A DNA stretch of 64,000 bases from Planctomycetia bacterium (GTDB lineage Bacteria > Planctomycetota > GCA-002687715), in NCBI GenBank assembly GCA_005790545.1, contig SXUL01000115.1, positions 27,906 through 91,905 on the forward strand, written 5' to 3'. Positions 52,532 through 59,768 of the stretch are shown in pieces. The position numbers and the translations under genes are program-made. The notes below the pieces were generated by a model. It had not been told where the DNA came from. It worked only from the letters and a program-made list of their open reading frames with translations, and made no database searches. Each line of letters begins with the position of its first letter. The first letter of the stretch is position 1.

Positions 52532-53429
52532 GGGAAGTCGACTGGGGCGCGGGCTGGAAGGTCTCATTCCGGCAGCTCGTGAAGGCAAGCTCACCGCGGC
52601 GGTGGTGGCGGCCGCAGGCCTGCAGGTGCTGCGCATCCCCTTGAAGAAACTCCAGGCCAACCCATGGCAGCCGCGGAAGGACTTCAGCACACAGGCCCTG
52701 AACGAACTCGTGGAATCGCTAAGGGTTCATGGCCTGATGCAACCCATTGTGGTCCGGACGCACGCGAGCGGATATCAGCTCATCGCGGGCGAACGGCGCT
52801 GGCGTGCAGCCCAGGAACTAGGCTGGACGGAGATGGATGCTGTGGTGGCGGAAGCTGACGACCGCCGGATGATGGAGTGGGCGCTGCTGGAGAATCTCCA
52901 GCGCCAGGACCTTGGTCCCCTCGAGATCGCAGAAGGTCTGCAACGCTTCATGGCGGGCACGGGGCTCGGCCAGGAAGAGATGGCAAAGCGGCTGAGCATG
53001 AGTCGGCCAGCGGTTGCCAATCATCTCCGGCTTCTCGAGCTGCCCGCGAGTATTCGCAGCCGGATTGCGCAGGGCACCATCAGTATGGGCGCGGCGCGCG
53101 CCCTCCTGAGCATCAAGGACCGCAAGGTCCAAGAGGACGCAGCCCGACGTGTGGCCGAGGGCCTGCTGACGGTGCGTCAAGTTGAAGCCTTGACACAGGC
53201 GCGGGCGGCCAGCGTGACGCCTGTCGATCCCAACCTCAAGGCGGTGGGGGAGGAAATCCAGTCCCTTCTCGGCACACGCGTGCAGGTGCGAGGACGCCTG
53301 GACCGCGGACGCGTGGTGGTGAGCTACAGCTCGCGCCGCCAACTGGACGGGCTGTTGCGCAAACTCCGCGCTCTCGACGCCGAGCGCGCAGAGGATGCCT
53401 CAGGTGATGACGGCCTGCTCAAAATCTGA
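52521..53429 (+). CDS. parB: Chromosome-partitioning protein ParB
   Basis: 302 aa from ATG 52521 with GGAGG just upstream. N-terminal RLGRGLEGLIP is the conserved ParB start. The CTP-binding domain shows IPLKKLQANPWQPRKDF, IVVRTHASGYQLIAGERRWRAAQELG (C-box GERRxRA) and ENLQRQDLGPLEIAEGL. The helix-turn-helix reads GLGQEEMAKRLSMSRPAVANHLRLLELP, followed by ISMGAARALLSI. The C-terminal dimerisation part is VQVRGRLDRGRVVVSYSSRRQLDGLLRKL. It loads at the two parS sites next to it. The canonical parA partner is missing here. Confidence 0.95.
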   Translation: MLDKGSRLGRGLEGLIPAAREGKLTAAVVAAAGLQVLRIPLKKLQANPWQPRKDFSTQALNELVESLRVHGLMQPIVVRTHASGYQLIAGERRWRAAQELGWTEMDAVVAEADDRRMMEWALLENLQRQDLGPLEIAEGLQRFMAGTGLGQEEMAKRLSMSRPAVANHLRLLELPASIRSRIAQGTISMGAARALLSIKDRKVQEDAARRVAEGLLTVRQVEALTQARAASVTPVDPNLKAVGEEIQSLLGTRVQVRGRLDRGRVVVSYSSRRQLDGLLRKLRALDAERAEDASGDDGLLKI

Positions 53430-53466
53430 ACGCGCGTTCACACAACGCGAGGTGGCACTTCCGGCG

Positions 53467-53492
53467 GCGCTTCACGGCCACCGGTGAAGCGC
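53467..53492 (+). terminator. Hairpin after parB
   Basis: GCGCTTCAC-N8-GTGAAGCGC, a perfect 9-bp stem starting 38 bp after the parB stop, without a clear T tract. Confidence 0.55.
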
Positions 53493-53561
53493 GCCGTCGC
53501 GCCCGGACGAGCCGGACATTCAGCGCAACCGCTCTCCCATCACGAGGGCGCAAAAGCGCGA

Positions 53562-53587
53562 ACGGCGCGCCGGGGGAGGCGCGCCGT
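53562..53587 (-). terminator. Hairpin after the cyclophilin-like gene
   Basis: ACGGCGCGCC-GGGGGA-GGCGCGCCGT, a perfect 10-bp stem, lies 21 bp past the stop of the minus-strand gene. Together with the 53467 hairpin it separates two convergent transcripts. Confidence 0.6.
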
Positions 53588-53607
53588 CATGGAGCGGACA
53601 AGCGCCG

Positions 53608-54816
53608 TCAGTTCTTGGCTTCGGGCTTCGCGGGAAGTTTGAAGGAGCGCAGCACGGGCACCGCGGGCTTCACCGCAGGAGAACCAGTAACCGTCACCGC
53701 AGTGATGGTCCACGGCTTCTCGAGCACGTGCACTGCACAGTGGTCCACATGACCCTGCGGATCCTTCTTCGCGAGCGCACCATCGAGTTGGGTCAGCACC
53801 TCATCCGAACCCTTCACCTCTGCGAAGACCGTGCGGTCGTCGTTGCGGGGGAGCTCCTTGGTGAGCAGCAGCATGTTCACAGGGCTGATGCCCACGAATG
53901 AAACACCATCGAAGGCCTTCTCCATGAGCAAGCGGCCGCGCTTGCACTTCAAGCGGTTGGCTTCCTTCGGCAGAGTGAAGCCGGCGTCTTCCGAGTTGCC
54001 GCCCCAGAGGTCCTGCCGATCCGGCGCAACGCGCGCGAGCACAGAGCCCATGAGGACACCCCGCCCCGCAGTGCTTTCGAGCGTCTCTCGCTCCTGCGCA
54101 TAAACGAGCGAGCCGTTGAAGTGACCCTCGGTCGCCATCTTGATGAAGTTGTCGACGGCTTGCGGTGCTTCTGCGGAGAAGAACTGCAACTCCAGCGCGT
54201 GGCTCTTGCCATCCGGATCGGTGAGGGTCAGCGTGGCGCTGAGCCTTGCGTCCGGAGTCTCCGCTGCATCCGCCTTGTGCGATTCCAGCCAGGCGATTTG
54301 CGTGCGGCAATACTCGACCAGTTTTGCCGGAGCCGTGGGCACAGTCTGCCCCGGCTGCAACACCGGACGCCATGGAATCTTCGCGATGAGATTCTCGTTG
54401 AAGCGTCCCTGAAAGGCGCTGGCATCTTCCAGCGCACGCTTGAAGTGCTCGAGCTTCTTCGCGGGGTCTTCGCTGTTGTCGCCCGCCTCACGCTCGGCAC
54501 GCGCGGTGTTCATCAGCACAAAGGCTTCCTGCGGCTTGCCCTGCACCGACGCAAGGACGTCGCGCAGCGCAGCGGCGCGTTCGGCGCCCTCGGGCTTCGT
54601 CACCGCAGAAGTGTAATTCTCGGCGAGTTTGTCAGAGGCCTCTCGGTCCGAGGAGCTGGTCAAGTTGCGCACGATGATGATGCCAGCCACGAGGGTGCCC
54701 GCGATGAGCAGCAGCGTGACGTAGCGCTTCGGGCGCGCCGCAAGATCGTCACCCAGAGCTGCGAGTCCGGCCTTCGGCTCGGCAGCCGCGTTCTTGTCAG
54801 TTGAAGTCTGTGCCAT
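53608..54816 (-). CDS. Membrane-anchored cyclophilin-like protein with degenerate active site
   Basis: 402 aa from ATG 54816 (MAQTSTDKNAAAEP). One transmembrane helix at about residues 33-51 (YVTLLLIAGTLVAGIIIV) is followed by a helical segment and a C-terminal cyclophilin-like domain. The domain pattern EAPQAVDNFIKMATEGHFNGSLVY matches the PPIase start (usual ..NFxxLxxxGxYdgtxFHR), but the FHR Arg is absent. The usual SQFFI block reads SPVNMLLL, while DDRTVFAEVKGSDEVLTQLDG matches the ltVFGkV segment. It is probably not an active prolyl isomerase. It lies downstream of a lipoprotein gene on the same strand. Confidence 0.7.
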   Translation of the reverse strand: MAQTSTDKNAAAEPKAGLAALGDDLAARPKRYVTLLLIAGTLVAGIIIVRNLTSSSDREASDKLAENYTSAVTKPEGAERAAALRDVLASVQGKPQEAFVLMNTARAEREAGDNSEDPAKKLEHFKRALEDASAFQGRFNENLIAKIPWRPVLQPGQTVPTAPAKLVEYCRTQIAWLESHKADAAETPDARLSATLTLTDPDGKSHALELQFFSAEAPQAVDNFIKMATEGHFNGSLVYAQERETLESTAGRGVLMGSVLARVAPDRQDLWGGNSEDAGFTLPKEANRLKCKRGRLLMEKAFDGVSFVGISPVNMLLLTKELPRNDDRTVFAEVKGSDEVLTQLDGALAKKDPQGHVDHCAVHVLEKPWTITAVTVTGSPAVKPAVPVLRSFKLPAKPEAKN

Positions 54817-54836
54817 GTCGAATCCTTGGGTCCTTG

Positions 54837-55289
54837 TCAGCGATCGCTGGCGCCGCGGCGCTTGATGACGATCCGTGTGCCGTCCTTGACCGTCGTTATT
54901 TCGACCAGACAAGTGGAACGGTCCTTGGCAAATGTGAGAGAGCGGGTCCCGCTATCGTTCGCGTCGCCCTTCGAGGTCCAGCCGTACGGGCGGGCCCCCA
55001 TGGTGTCTTTGTAGAACGTCGCCACTCGTTCCGCGTCGAGCAGTCCCCAATAGTGCTGATCGCAGAGCTTCACGCCGCCCTCTTCATAGGAGAACGACCT
55101 GTTCTCGCGGTCGACGAGCTCGAAGCGCTCGGGCACAGGAACATCGTCCATCTGTGCTCGTTGAAGCTCCCTCGAGCGCGTCTCATCGACAGACGGCTGC
55201 GCGGGGTTCAGGGTGCGCGGGTTTTCGAGCTGTTCGGTGCAGGCCACGAAAAGCAGGCCCGACGCGATCACAAGCAGAGCGTTCTTCAC
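54837..55289 (-). CDS. Hypothetical lipoprotein, 150 aa
   Basis: From GTG 55289 behind GGAGGA. The N terminus MKNALLVIASGLLFVACTEQ carries a lipobox (FVAC) with lipidated Cys17. The mature part has DVPVPERFELVDRENRSFSYEEGGVKLCDQHYWGLLDAERVATFYKDTM, which resembles small planctomycete/proteobacterial lipoproteins that begin with VPxPxxF. The link to a named family is not firm. It is transcribed into the cyclophilin-like gene 20 bp downstream. Confidence 0.72.
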   Translation of the reverse strand: MKNALLVIASGLLFVACTEQLENPRTLNPAQPSVDETRSRELQRAQMDDVPVPERFELVDRENRSFSYEEGGVKLCDQHYWGLLDAERVATFYKDTMGARPYGWTSKGDANDSGTRSLTFAKDRSTCLVEITTVKDGTRIVIKRRGASDR

Positions 55290-55350
55290 GGCAGTCCTCC
55301 TCCGGAGGAAAGCGATTATACGAAGGCACTCGCGCTCAAAAACGGGAGCC

Positions 55351-55356
55351 TATAAT
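55351..55356 (+). promoter_or_regulatory. -10-like TATAAT before the HNH gene
   Basis: A perfect TATAAT hexamer 18 bp before the proposed TTG start. No recognisable -35 is 16-18 bp upstream, so a real promoter would have a short leader. Confidence 0.4.
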
Positions 55357-55374
55357 GCAGCGGGAAGTGCCCCT

Positions 55375-55971
55375 TTGCCGCACCTCGAAGAGCCGACACT
55401 CGTACTCAATCGCTCGTGGGTTGCCGTCAGCACCACGACCGTGCGCGAGGCCGTGTCGATGGTCTACCGCGGCGTTGCTCGCGTGATCCAGCCTGAGACC
55501 TACCAGGTCCATACCTTCGACTCATGGGCGGACCTCTCGGTGCGCGAGGGCGAGGATTGCGTCCGCACCGTGCGCCTCGCGTTCCGCGTTCCCGAGGTGA
55601 TCCTGCTCACGCGCCACGCGCGCATGCCGCTGCGAGAAGTGCCATTTTCCCGCCGAAATCTCTATCGTCGCGATGGCTACCGTTGTCAGTACTGTGGCCT
55701 GCACGGACCGACGAGCGAGCTCAGCATCGATCATGTCGTCCCACGCAGCGTCGGTGGCGGCACGTGCTGGGAGAACTGCGTCCTGGCGTGCCTCGACTGC
55801 AACGTGCGCAAGGCCAACCGGACGCCGCTCGAAGCCGGAATGGAACTGCGCCGCCCGCCGGCGCGGCCGCCATGGTCCCCCTGCCTCATGGTTCATGTCG
55901 GTCGACGCCGCGCGAGCTGGGAGAAATTCGTCAGCGATCAGTACTGGAACGTGGCACTGGAAGCGGATTAA
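55375..55971 (+). CDS. HNH endonuclease domain protein
   Basis: Proposed start TTG 55375 (LPHLEEPTLVLNRSWVAVSTTTVREAVSMVYRGVARVI) with GGGAAG before it; there is no ATG in frame nearby. The treble-clef HNH motif reads RRDGYRCQYCGLHGPTSELSIDHVVPRSVGGGTCWENCVLACLDCNVRKANRTP, with two CxxC zinc pairs and the DH catalytic pair. About 198 aa. The family is common as a solitary chromosomal gene in many phyla. No methylase or phage genes are nearby, and the target is unknown. Its 3' end overlaps the convergent lipoprotein gene by 41 bp. Confidence 0.85.
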   Translation: MPHLEEPTLVLNRSWVAVSTTTVREAVSMVYRGVARVIQPETYQVHTFDSWADLSVREGEDCVRTVRLAFRVPEVILLTRHARMPLREVPFSRRNLYRRDGYRCQYCGLHGPTSELSIDHVVPRSVGGGTCWENCVLACLDCNVRKANRTPLEAGMELRRPPARPPWSPCLMVHVGRRRASWEKFVSDQYWNVALEAD

Positions 55972-56611
55972 CAAGGGGTTCGCGTCTGGGAGGCAGGCCT
56001 TCCGCCCGCCACCACGCGTCGACTGCCGGGAGGATGCGCGGCAGGCCCTCATCACAGGACGCGCGCAAAGCGCGCCCCAGCAACCACGCAGCCTCGCCTT
56101 CGAGGCCACCGAGGGGCGCGGCATGGCCATCCAGTCTCGCCAAAGTCGTGCTGTCGAGAAAACAGCGCCCGTGGCGGTCGAGAAACCGCCACCGAAGCTC
56201 GCAAGTGGCTACCAGCGAACATGTTGGAGCAACAAACAGCAGCGACTCCAGCCCCCCGGAGATCTCTGTTCCAAGATGCAGAATGTCCAATTCCAAGAGG
56301 TAGGGGGCATCCACTGCGGAGAGGGTTGTTTCAAGCGCCACACCCGCACGAACCAGATCAAGCGCCACGGCCGAAGCAACCTCGACAAGTGTCGGAACAT
56401 CAAACTGTCGGTGTTGTAATTGATGCCGGCCCAATGCCTTGAACGTACCGTGCTCTGCGATCGGACGCATGTCTGCGCTGATGCGGACGTGGACCAAAGC
56501 GAGGGGCTCGCCAGGGACACGAATCTCTGTGGCCGCCACGGGCAAGCGCTGCGGCACGCTGGCGCAGGACCAGAACAGGGCGATGAAGACGAGCGAGAGA
56601 AGCCGGTTCAC
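55931..56611 (-). CDS. Hypothetical lipoprotein, 226 aa
   Basis: From GTG 56611: MNRLLSLVFIALFWSCASVPQ with lipobox FWSC. The mature part contains HVRISADMRPIAEHGTFKALGRHQLQHRQFDVPTLVEVASAVALDLVRAGVAL and LRWRFLDRHGRCFLDS. This is the layout of periplasmic or outer-membrane lipoproteins of the LptE/DUF4136-like kind. I cannot assign a family. The last 41 bp overlap the convergent HNH gene. Confidence 0.7.
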   Translation of the reverse strand: MNRLLSLVFIALFWSCASVPQRLPVAATEIRVPGEPLALVHVRISADMRPIAEHGTFKALGRHQLQHRQFDVPTLVEVASAVALDLVRAGVALETTLSAVDAPYLLELDILHLGTEISGGLESLLFVAPTCSLVATCELRWRFLDRHGRCFLDSTTLARLDGHAAPLGGLEGEAAWLLGRALRASCDEGLPRILPAVDAWWRAEGLPPRREPLVNPLPVPRSSTDR

Positions 56612-56732
56612 GGGTTCGGATCATCGCCACTGTGGGGCGCGGACGCAATCGAAGGAACGCCATCTGAGAAGAAGCGCCACATCTCGGGGCCTCCCGGCCT
56701 AAGATCACTCACCCAACGCATCGAAAGGCCAT

Positions 56733-59732
56733 ATGCTGTACCGCACACTCCTCTGCAGTCTCGCGACCCTGGCGACACTGACGGGCCTCGCCGCTCAGGG
56801 CTGGGTCTCCGACCACGTGGGCCCGGAGGCGCCAAGTCCCAAGCCTTTCTTCATTGACTGGGAGCAGCAGGCCGCGCTGGCGCGCCGCAGCGGCGCGTGG
56901 CAAGCAGCACGCGAGGACCTTCCGGGCTGGATGGCCGTCCTCGACGAACGCAGCCATGCACCCCGTTATGCCTTCGGCCCGGGCATCCTGATGACGCGCG
57001 CATTGCCATCAGCCGACGAGGTCTCCGTCGCCGCGCTCAGATTGCGGCCGCTGCTCGCGCGCCTCTATTCCATTCCGGAAAATCAAATACATCTCCGCCA
57101 CGTGCAGGATGCCGGACGCATCTGGTTTGTGCACCTGGAGCAGCGTATTCTTGATTTTCCTGTTGACGGCGCCGTCATCAAACTGCGTTTCGACAAGACG
57201 GGTCATCTTGTCCTTGTTGGCGGGCTCGTCGTGCCCATGGCGGAGCGAGACGCCGCGCCGGAAATATCAGCCGGCAATGCACGCGAGCGATTTGCGGCAT
57301 ACCTCATGGATCAAGGCTGGCTCGGCGCTGCGCGCGACGTCCAGTGGCTCGAAACCTCCCACGTGGTGCGCGTGCTCGAAGGAAGCACGCATATCGAGGG
57401 GAGGGCGGCCTGGAAGCTCACCGCGCTGACGGAAACACCCCGCGCGGACTGGGTGGGCTACGTGGATAGCCGGACCGGCGAAGTCATTCAGTGCTGGAAC
57501 GATGTCCGCAATTGCTCCCATGGCGGACCGGAGGAAGTGGCCGCTCTGCTCGCGACGGCCACCGTGAACGGCACTGTGCGCGGCATGAACCATGAAGGCT
57601 TGTTGCCGAGCCAGGCCCCAGCCATGCAGGCCTACCCGGAGGTCCGGCTTACCGTGAATGGCGCCCTGCTCACCACCAGCGCCACGGGCACCTGGAGCTA
57701 CTCCGGCGGCGCCACCACGATTCCGGTCACCAGTTCTCTGGATGGCCCGTGGGTTGCAGGGACGGCCAGCACAGGCACCATTGCCAGTTTCAGCAACGCA
57801 GCCGTTCCGTCCGGCGTCTTTGATGTCACATTCGACGACACGAATTCCACCGTCGGTGAGCGGGACATGGTCTATTTCGCCAACAAGGCGCACCGGGTCC
57901 TGAAATTGCACGCACCCACGATCACGCAGATGGACTCACCAGTGGTGGCGAATGCGAATCTCACATCCGGAACATGCAACGCGTTCTACAGTTCCGGCGC
58001 GAATTCCATCAATTTCTATGCGGCGGGAGGCGCGTGCATCAATACAGCCACATCGGCCAGTGTTGTCGAGCATGAATATGGCCATGGCATTACCATCCGG
58101 ACTTACGCAGCTTCAGGACAAGCCGTACCGGGCCATCTCGGCGAAGGCTATGGCGATTGCATTGGTGGCGCCTGTGAGGACACCGCCACGGTTGGCAACG
58201 GATTCAGCGGACCGGGAACCATGGTCCGCAACATGAACAACACGTGCCAATACCCGTCGAGCTGCGGCACCGAGATCCATGCGCGCGGACTGGTGATCGG
58301 TGGTTGCTATTGGCACACCCGCGTCCAATTCGCCAACGCCTTTGGTGCCGCGGGCAAGACCCAGATGGATCAGTACTTGTTCCGGCACTTCATCGGTGCA
58401 CCCCAGTCGGAGACGGACGCCCTGACGGACATGCTGATTCTGGATGACAACGATGCCAATCTCGCGAATGGCACCCCCAATTTGTCGAAATTCCATCAAG
58501 GCTTCACGGTGCAGCATGCGGTGCCTTTCCCGTTGCCGCTCGTCAACATCACGCACGCCCCGCTGCACGACACGCTCGATCAATACCAGCCCTACGAAGT
58601 GCGGGCCACTGCGACGGCATTCAGCGGCTCGGGGGCGACGGGCGTGACGTTGTTCTGGAGGAACGGCGCGAGCGCGTCGTTCACCAGCGTGGCCATGCAG
58701 GCGCTCGCCGGCAACGAATGGCGGGCCGCGATTCCTGTGCAACCCGCGGGCTCGGTGGTCCAGTATTACCTGCAGGCCAGCGCGGCGGGCGGCCTGACCG
58801 GGCTCTCGCCCAGCGGGGGAGCGGCAGCACCCCACCTCTTCAGAACTTCACGCCTTGGCGCCTTCTGGTCGGACGGCTTCGAGACGCCCAGTGGCTGGGT
58901 GCACATGCTCGTAGCGGGGCAGGATGACTGGCACAACAATGTGCATGGCAACCCGGGCCATGCCTACGACCCGGACACGGCCTACCAAGGCACACTCACA
59001 TGGGGCAACGACCTCGTGCCTGCCGCCAACTGGAATGGCGATTACGCCGCGAACACAAACAACAACATCACGTCGCCGACGATCAACTGCACCGGCCGCA
59101 CCGGAGTCAACCTGGTTTACCGACGCTGGCTGACCATCGAAGACGCGGTTTACGACCACGCGCGCATCCTTGTCAGCAACAACAATGGCACGAGCTGGAC
59201 CGTTGTCTGGCAGAACGCGACCGGCAACGGTTCGCAGGACCACATCGACACCAACTGGATCGAGCACACCATTCCTCTCAGCAGCTTCGCGGACAATCAG
59301 GCACAGGTGAAGCTTCGTTTCGAGCTCACGTCGGATGCCGGTCTGCAGTACGGCGGCTGGAACATCGATGACTTGAAGATGACGGCGGCCACAACCGGCA
59401 CCATGCTCGGAAGCTCAGGCTCTTCGTCCGTCGGGCAGACCTGGAACTTGTTGGTGAATGGTCTGGCGGGCGATCAGGTGGTGTTGGCAGCGGGAACCGC
59501 GTTGCAGGGCATGTACTACCCGGGGATCGGGAGCCTGAGCCTGAACCTCTATGCACCATCCACGGCGATCATGGCGACGGTGGTGGTTCCGGCGGGCGGT
59601 CAGGTGCAGATTCCCTTCGCGATTCCTGCACTCGTCGGGTTCTCTGCCCACTTCCAGGGCCTGCTGTTCCCGGCAGGTGCAGCAACGAACTTCCTCATCA
59701 GCAACGTCGTATCGGTCACCATCACACCCTGA
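56733..59732 (+). CDS. Secreted zinc metalloprotease (gluzincin, M36-like) with Ig-like and C-terminal domains
   Basis: 999 aa from ATG 56733 with GAAAGG before it. A signal peptide (MLYRTLLCSLATLATLTGLAAQ) is followed by an FTP-like propeptide (residues about 60-250: VAALRLRPLLARLYSIPENQIHLRHVQDAG). The catalytic domain carries VVEHEYGHGITIR (HExxH) and the Glu ligand in GHLGEGYGDCIGGA. Then come a fibronectin/Ig-like segment (HDTLDQYQPYEVRATATAF), a MAM/jellyroll-like region (DGFETPSGW..., YDHARILVSNNNGTSW) and a C-terminal beta domain (GQVQIPFAIPALVGFSAHFQG). It should be extracellular and degrade protein. The C-terminal domain may act in export or anchoring. Confidence 0.88.
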   Translation: MLYRTLLCSLATLATLTGLAAQGWVSDHVGPEAPSPKPFFIDWEQQAALARRSGAWQAAREDLPGWMAVLDERSHAPRYAFGPGILMTRALPSADEVSVAALRLRPLLARLYSIPENQIHLRHVQDAGRIWFVHLEQRILDFPVDGAVIKLRFDKTGHLVLVGGLVVPMAERDAAPEISAGNARERFAAYLMDQGWLGAARDVQWLETSHVVRVLEGSTHIEGRAAWKLTALTETPRADWVGYVDSRTGEVIQCWNDVRNCSHGGPEEVAALLATATVNGTVRGMNHEGLLPSQAPAMQAYPEVRLTVNGALLTTSATGTWSYSGGATTIPVTSSLDGPWVAGTASTGTIASFSNAAVPSGVFDVTFDDTNSTVGERDMVYFANKAHRVLKLHAPTITQMDSPVVANANLTSGTCNAFYSSGANSINFYAAGGACINTATSASVVEHEYGHGITIRTYAASGQAVPGHLGEGYGDCIGGACEDTATVGNGFSGPGTMVRNMNNTCQYPSSCGTEIHARGLVIGGCYWHTRVQFANAFGAAGKTQMDQYLFRHFIGAPQSETDALTDMLILDDNDANLANGTPNLSKFHQGFTVQHAVPFPLPLVNITHAPLHDTLDQYQPYEVRATATAFSGSGATGVTLFWRNGASASFTSVAMQALAGNEWRAAIPVQPAGSVVQYYLQASAAGGLTGLSPSGGAAAPHLFRTSRLGAFWSDGFETPSGWVHMLVAGQDDWHNNVHGNPGHAYDPDTAYQGTLTWGNDLVPAANWNGDYAANTNNNITSPTINCTGRTGVNLVYRRWLTIEDAVYDHARILVSNNNGTSWTVVWQNATGNGSQDHIDTNWIEHTIPLSSFADNQAQVKLRFELTSDAGLQYGGWNIDDLKMTAATTGTMLGSSGSSSVGQTWNLLVNGLAGDQVVLAAGTALQGMYYPGIGSLSLNLYAPSTAIMATVVVPAGGQVQIPFAIPALVGFSAHFQGLLFPAGAATNFLISNVVSVTITP

Positions 59733-59768
59733 CCGGTTGCGCGTGCCGGACGCGCATACAATCCGGCC

